DNA from: Burkholderiales bacterium
Lineage (GTDB): Bacteria; Pseudomonadota; Gammaproteobacteria; Burkholderiales; Burkholderiaceae_C
NCBI GenBank assembly: GCA_011391855.1
Contig: JAABPT010000020.1
Coordinates: 1 to 9,100, forward strand
Reading direction: 5' to 3'
DNA: 9,100 bases
In this document: positions 6,871 through 9,100 of the stretch, in pieces
How the letters are laid out: every line of letters begins with the position of its first letter
Numbering within the stretch: the first letter of the stretch is position 1
The notes under the pieces: model-generated
What the model saw: the letters and a program-made list of their open reading frames with translations, nothing else
What the model was told of the DNA's origin: nothing
The model's database searches: none
Position numbers and translations under genes: made by a program

Positions 6871-7149
6871 TCAGGGCGTGGGCCAGGCTCCGGCCTGGCC
6901 CGCGGTGGCCTGTCGGGCATGGGCACAGTATTCCATGTCGCTGTGGCAGATGTGCCCCACGGTCACGCCCAGCACATAGTTGTGGACGGCGAAGCCAGGC
7001 CACGCCGGAGGGCTGCCAGGGTCGGTCCTGGCCAGGCGTTCGCGGAGGATCTGCAGTTCGTCGAGCATCACCTGGTGCTCGGCCTTGTGCTCGTCGAGCT
7101 TGGGGTAGCCGCCTTCGCCCGCCGTCATGTTCTCGCGCCTGATGGCCAA
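6871..7149 (-). pseudogene. Truncated hemerythrin-like gene (C-terminal half only)
   Basis: From ATG at 7128 the reading is 85 residues. It matches the second half of bacterial hemerythrins: GYP at 7-9, HKAEHQVML with ligand-like His14 and His18 of the HxxxH type, and HICHSD with His59 and Asp64 of the HIxxxD motif. Hemerythrins bind O2 at a di-iron site in a four-helix bundle of about 130-150 residues. The first two helices, with their His and Glu ligands, are absent. Likeness to the EExxM end of helix B reaches about 7149 (TTG), and an in-frame stop lies a little further upstream inside the LysR coding region. A full di-iron site cannot form, so I call it a remnant. It could be a short expressed protein; no good Shine-Dalgarno precedes ATG 7128. 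Confidence 0.6.
6877..6904. repeat. GC-rich perfect hairpin
   Basis: GGGCCAGGC (6880-6888), loop TCCG, GCCTGGCCC (6893-6901): a perfect 9-bp stem, extendable to 12 bp with one G-T pair. It covers the last codons of the hemerythrin remnant on the minus strand. There is no T run on either side, so it is not a textbook rho-independent terminator, though it could stabilise a 3' end or cause pausing. Confidence 0.5.
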
Positions 7150-8071
7150 GGCGCGCCTGCGGCACCTGCAACTGCTGGTCGCGGTGGCCGATCAAGGCAA
7201 CCTCAAGCACGCCGCCGAGGACGTGGGGCTCAGCCAACCGGCGGCGACCCAGGCCATCGCCGAACTGGAGCAGTTGCTCGAATTGAGGCTGTTCGAGCGC
7301 TACTCCAAAGGCATGCGTCTGGCAGCGGGTGGATCGATCCTGATCCCGGTCATTCGCAACATGCTGGAGGCGCTGCAGGCCGCGACGCAGGCGCTGGCCA
7401 CGCTGCAGGAAGGCGCGAGCGGCCTCCTGAGGGTCGGCGTGATCACGGCGGTCGCTTCCGCCGTGCTGGGTGAGCGCGTGCTGCGCTTCTGTGCCCGCCA
7501 CCCGGACATGCGGGTGGAAATCGTCGAGGACGCCGCCGACCACCTGGTGCAGGAGCTGTTGTCCGGCAGCCTGAACCTGGTGCTGGGCCGGCGTCCGCAA
7601 CCCTTGCCCGCGAAACTGCGCTTCGAGGCCCTGCGACCCGACGAAGCCATCGTGATCGCCGGACCGAGACACCCGCTGGTCGGGCGCCAGGGACTGACAC
7701 TCGAAGACCTCAGCGGCTACGCCTGGATGCGCGCGGCGCCTGGTGTGTGGACGCGCGAGATCTTCGACGTGCTGTTCGAGGACGCAGGCATGCGTCCGCG
7801 CCTGCACCCGGTGTCGCTCGCCTCGCTGGGACCGTTGCCGGAGATCCTGAGCGACAACCAGACCATCGCGATGGTCCCTGCCGGCATCGGTCGTTCACTG
7901 GTTCGGTGGAACCTGGCGGTGAGGCTCGACGCACACCTCGGCACACCTCGTGGCGAGATCGGCGTGCTGTGCGCGGCGGAATCGATGGAAGAGCCGATCT
8001 GCCTGGAGTTCATGGCAGCCTTGCGCGCGGAGTCCGAGGGCGAACCTGTCCTGAGCCGCGTCATGCGGTGA
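7127..8071 (+). CDS. LysR-family transcriptional regulator
   Basis: 314-residue DNA-binding regulator of usual LysR length. The N-terminal winged helix-turn-helix covers about 10-70, with LRHLQLLVAVADQGNLKHAA and SQPAATQAIAELE as the characteristic helices, followed by a linker helix (about 70-95) and a periplasmic-binding-like effector domain (about 98-300). The effector is unknown. ATG at 7127 is the longest start; ATG at 7142 (MAKARLRHL) is closer to the usual family N terminus. Neither has a good Shine-Dalgarno. The ATG at 7127 overlaps the divergent hemerythrin ATG at 7128. LysR proteins often control a divergent gene; here the divergent neighbour is a remnant, and the Cache/phosphatase operon lies about 450 bp away. 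Confidence 0.93.
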   Translation: MFSRLMAKARLRHLQLLVAVADQGNLKHAAEDVGLSQPAATQAIAELEQLLELRLFERYSKGMRLAAGGSILIPVIRNMLEALQAATQALATLQEGASGLLRVGVITAVASAVLGERVLRFCARHPDMRVEIVEDAADHLVQELLSGSLNLVLGRRPQPLPAKLRFEALRPDEAIVIAGPRHPLVGRQGLTLEDLSGYAWMRAAPGVWTREIFDVLFEDAGMRPRLHPVSLASLGPLPEILSDNQTIAMVPAGIGRSLVRWNLAVRLDAHLGTPRGEIGVLCAAESMEEPICLEFMAALRAESEGEPVLSRVMR

Positions 8072-8095
8072 GCCGGGTTTGACCCACACGATAAA

Positions 8096-8614
8096 TCACC
8101 AAGCCGAAGTCTTCCCTGCCGAAGACCGGCGTCGGCGCGACAGTGGAGCCGGGTCGGCTTCGGCTTCGGCGACGTCGGCGGGCGCGCTACCCAGTGGCCG
8201 AAGCAGCGCGTCGAGCACGTCATAGGCCTGCTGCAAGGTCTCGACGCCCACCTTTTTCTCGATGCTTGCGTAACGCTCTTCGATCATCGGAATCATGCGG
8301 CGCCCGAGCTGGCGGCTGCGTGCGGTGACGGAGACGCGGACGCGGCGCTGGTCATCGGCCATCCGCTCGCGGTCGACGAGGCCGGCCTCCTCCATTCGCA
8401 GCAGCACGCCGACGATGCTGGGGCTGGATATCTGGCACAGCTCGCACAGCTGACGTGGTTCCAGTGGCCCGTGCGTCAGCAGCGCCCGGATGATCCGCCA
8501 TTGCTGTTCCGTCACACCGTTCTGGTTCAGGATGGGCCGGAACTGCGCCATCAGCGCTTCGCGCGCCTGCAGCATCAGCTGGGGCAGATTGCGGTGACGC
8601 AATGCGGTCGACAT
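8096..8614 (-). CDS. hpaR: MarR-family repressor, HpaR-like
   Basis: 172-residue MarR regulator that closely resembles HpaR, the repressor of homoprotocatechuate (4-hydroxyphenylacetate) degradation genes. The recognised N-terminal block runs from RNLPQLMLQAREALMAQFRP through LTEQQW-like VTEQQW to PLEPRQLCELC (residues 8-60). The winged helix-turn-helix spans about 35-105, with the recognition helix near 63-75 and the wing DDQRRVRVSVT at 88-98. ATG at 8614 has GAGGAA six bases upstream; an in-frame start at 8716 is rejected because it lies upstream of the promoter region. The last 30 residues (Ala- and Arg-rich) extend past the usual domain. It is convergent with the LysR gene and divergent from the TRAP gene, which it probably represses through the palindromes between them. 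The aromatic ligand is inferred from the family. Confidence 0.86.
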   Translation of the reverse strand: MSTALRHRNLPQLMLQAREALMAQFRPILNQNGVTEQQWRIIRALLTHGPLEPRQLCELCQISSPSIVGVLLRMEEAGLVDRERMADDQRRVRVSVTARSRQLGRRMIPMIEERYASIEKKVGVETLQQAYDVLDALLRPLGSAPADVAEAEADPAPLSRRRRSSAGKTSAW

Positions 8615-8670
8615 GCTCTTTCCTCGTTGGTCTTTCGTTCGGCTGTGGCGGGCGTCAATAGCGTCTTGGC

Positions 8671-8684
8671 TCACATCATAGTGA
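8671..8684. promoter_or_regulatory. Palindromic operator candidate over the hpaR -10 region
   Basis: TCACATCATAGTGA is a TCAC-N6-GTGA palindrome. Its centre on the minus strand reads TATGAT (8680-8675), a good -10 hexamer for hpaR about 60 bp before the start codon. No good -35 sits at 16-18 bp; TTGAAT lies at 21 bp. Binding of HpaR here would give autorepression. It matches a second palindrome at 8815-8828 in 10 of 14 positions. Confidence 0.5.
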
Positions 8685-8786
8685 ACTTGCGTCGCGCAGC
8701 GATTCAACGACTGCACGCTGCCTCCCGGCGGGTGGGACGCCGTCCAGTCTCAGGGTAACTCCTAAGTTCGCAGCCACTGCCGACGC

Positions 8787-8815
8787 TTGACTTACTCACA
8801 TCTAAGCAAAATAAT
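8787..8815 (+). promoter_or_regulatory. Sigma-70 promoter for the TRAP gene
   Basis: TTGACT (8787-8792) and AATAAT (8810-8815) are each one base from consensus and are separated by exactly 17 bp. Transcription would begin near 8821-8823 and leave a 5' leader of about 72 bases before ATG 8894. Confidence 0.75.
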
Positions 8816-8833
8816 CACACACATGTGAGCAAG
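8791..8833. promoter_or_regulatory. 43-bp inverted repeat and operator pair spanning the TRAP promoter
   Basis: CTTACTCACAT (8791-8801) is answered by ATGTGAGCAAG (8823-8833), 10 of 11 positions complementary across 21 bp. Inside it, TCACACACATGTGA at 8815-8828 is a TCAC-N6-GTGA palindrome like the one over hpaR, just downstream of the -10. TCACATCTAAGCAA at 8796-8809 is a degenerate copy in the spacer with only the left half kept. A repressor bound here would cover the promoter spacer and start site. Confidence 0.55.
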
Positions 8834-8893
8834 ACAGTGGCTTGAGATGACAAGCCGGTCGCCAACCCAGATACATCAACGGAGACAAACCCC

Positions 8894-9100
8894 ATGCCGA
8901 CTTCCCGCACCCCTGTCAGCCGCCTCGTCTGTGCTGCCCTCACCCTGGCTTCGTCCAGCCTGTACGCGCAGGGGGTGACGCTCAAGGTCTCGCACTTCCT
9001 GCCGCCGAACTCCAACTACCAGAAGGGCGTGCTGGAGCCGTGGTGCGACAGCCTCGCCAAGGAATCCGCCGGCAAGTTGAAGTGCCAGATCTACCCCGCG
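8894..9100 (+). CDS. TRAP transporter solute-binding protein, DctP family (3' end off the right edge)
   Basis: Periplasmic binding protein of a tripartite ATP-independent (TRAP) transporter, which usually takes up organic or aromatic acids using an ion gradient. Only 69 codons are visible. A signal peptide is clear: Arg5 and Arg10, a hydrophobic stretch 11-24 and a likely cut after LYA or YAQ (25-26). The mature start VTLKVSHFLPPNS, followed by an LAKESAGKLK segment, is typical of DctP proteins. ATG at 8894 has GGAGA at 8881-8885. Two cysteines (51 and 64) occur in the mature part seen. The divergent hpaR gene suggests an aromatic acid ligand, but that is inference. Confidence 0.87.
   Translation, partial: MPTSRTPVSRLVCAALTLASSSLYAQGVTLKVSHFLPPNSNYQKGVLEPWCDSLAKESAGKLKCQIYPA

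Noticed and set aside
6791..7807. Minus-strand open frame opposite LysR
   Set aside because: It is Gln/Arg/His-rich and opposes a clear helix-turn-helix regulator.
8075..8085. GGGTTTGACCC between the convergent LysR and hpaR genes as a terminator
   Set aside because: A stem of only 4 bp with no T run; too weak to call.
1..9100. tRNA, rRNA, CRISPR array, insertion sequence or phage genes
   Set aside because: I saw no cloverleaf, regularly spaced repeats, transposase motif or terminal inverted repeats. Base composition is uniform apart from the short AT-richer patches at about 6741-6770 and 8785-8830.

Overview
The window reads as chromosomal DNA of a GC-rich beta-proteobacterium, most likely Burkholderiales (Comamonadaceae or relatives). 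The pointers are strong third-position GC bias, an HpaR-type MarR regulator next to a DctP-type TRAP binding protein, and a 'GGAGACAA' ribosome binding site typical of that order. This placement is inference; there is no rRNA or other taxonomic marker.

Left two thirds (1-6671, all minus strand): six closely spaced genes that look like one operon, read right to left. They are a secreted single-Cache protein (6671-6213); a membrane SpoIIE/PP2C phosphatase with HAMP and PAS domains (6160-4151); a small GHKL-type kinase/anti-sigma-like protein (4136-3552); a STAS anti-sigma-antagonist-like protein (3488-3147); a coiled-coil/PAS/MinD-ParA-like ATPase (3150-1603); and an ABC exporter with fused membrane and ATPase domains (1571 to beyond the left edge). 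The likely logic is a partner switch. A signal sensed in the periplasm or by PAS sets phosphatase activity. Phosphatase and kinase oppose each other on a serine of the STAS protein, whose state is passed to an output. No sigma factor or cyclase is present, so the MinD-like ATPase and the exporter are the best candidate outputs in view.

Middle (6672-7149): no intact gene. It holds an imperfect palindrome, a 15-codon ORF with an ideal Shine-Dalgarno, a strong GC hairpin, and the C-terminal half of a hemerythrin that stops where the LysR gene begins.

Right (7127-9100): a LysR regulator on the plus strand faces a convergent HpaR-like MarR repressor on the minus strand. A 279-bp region separates hpaR from a divergent TRAP solute-binding gene cut by the right edge. 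That region has a near-consensus sigma-70 promoter for the TRAP gene. It also has two matching TCAC-N6-GTGA palindromes, one over the hpaR -10-like hexamer and one just downstream of the TRAP -10, which suggests HpaR represses both genes. This would fit uptake and breakdown of an aromatic acid such as homoprotocatechuate or 4-hydroxyphenylacetate, although no catabolic enzyme is in view.
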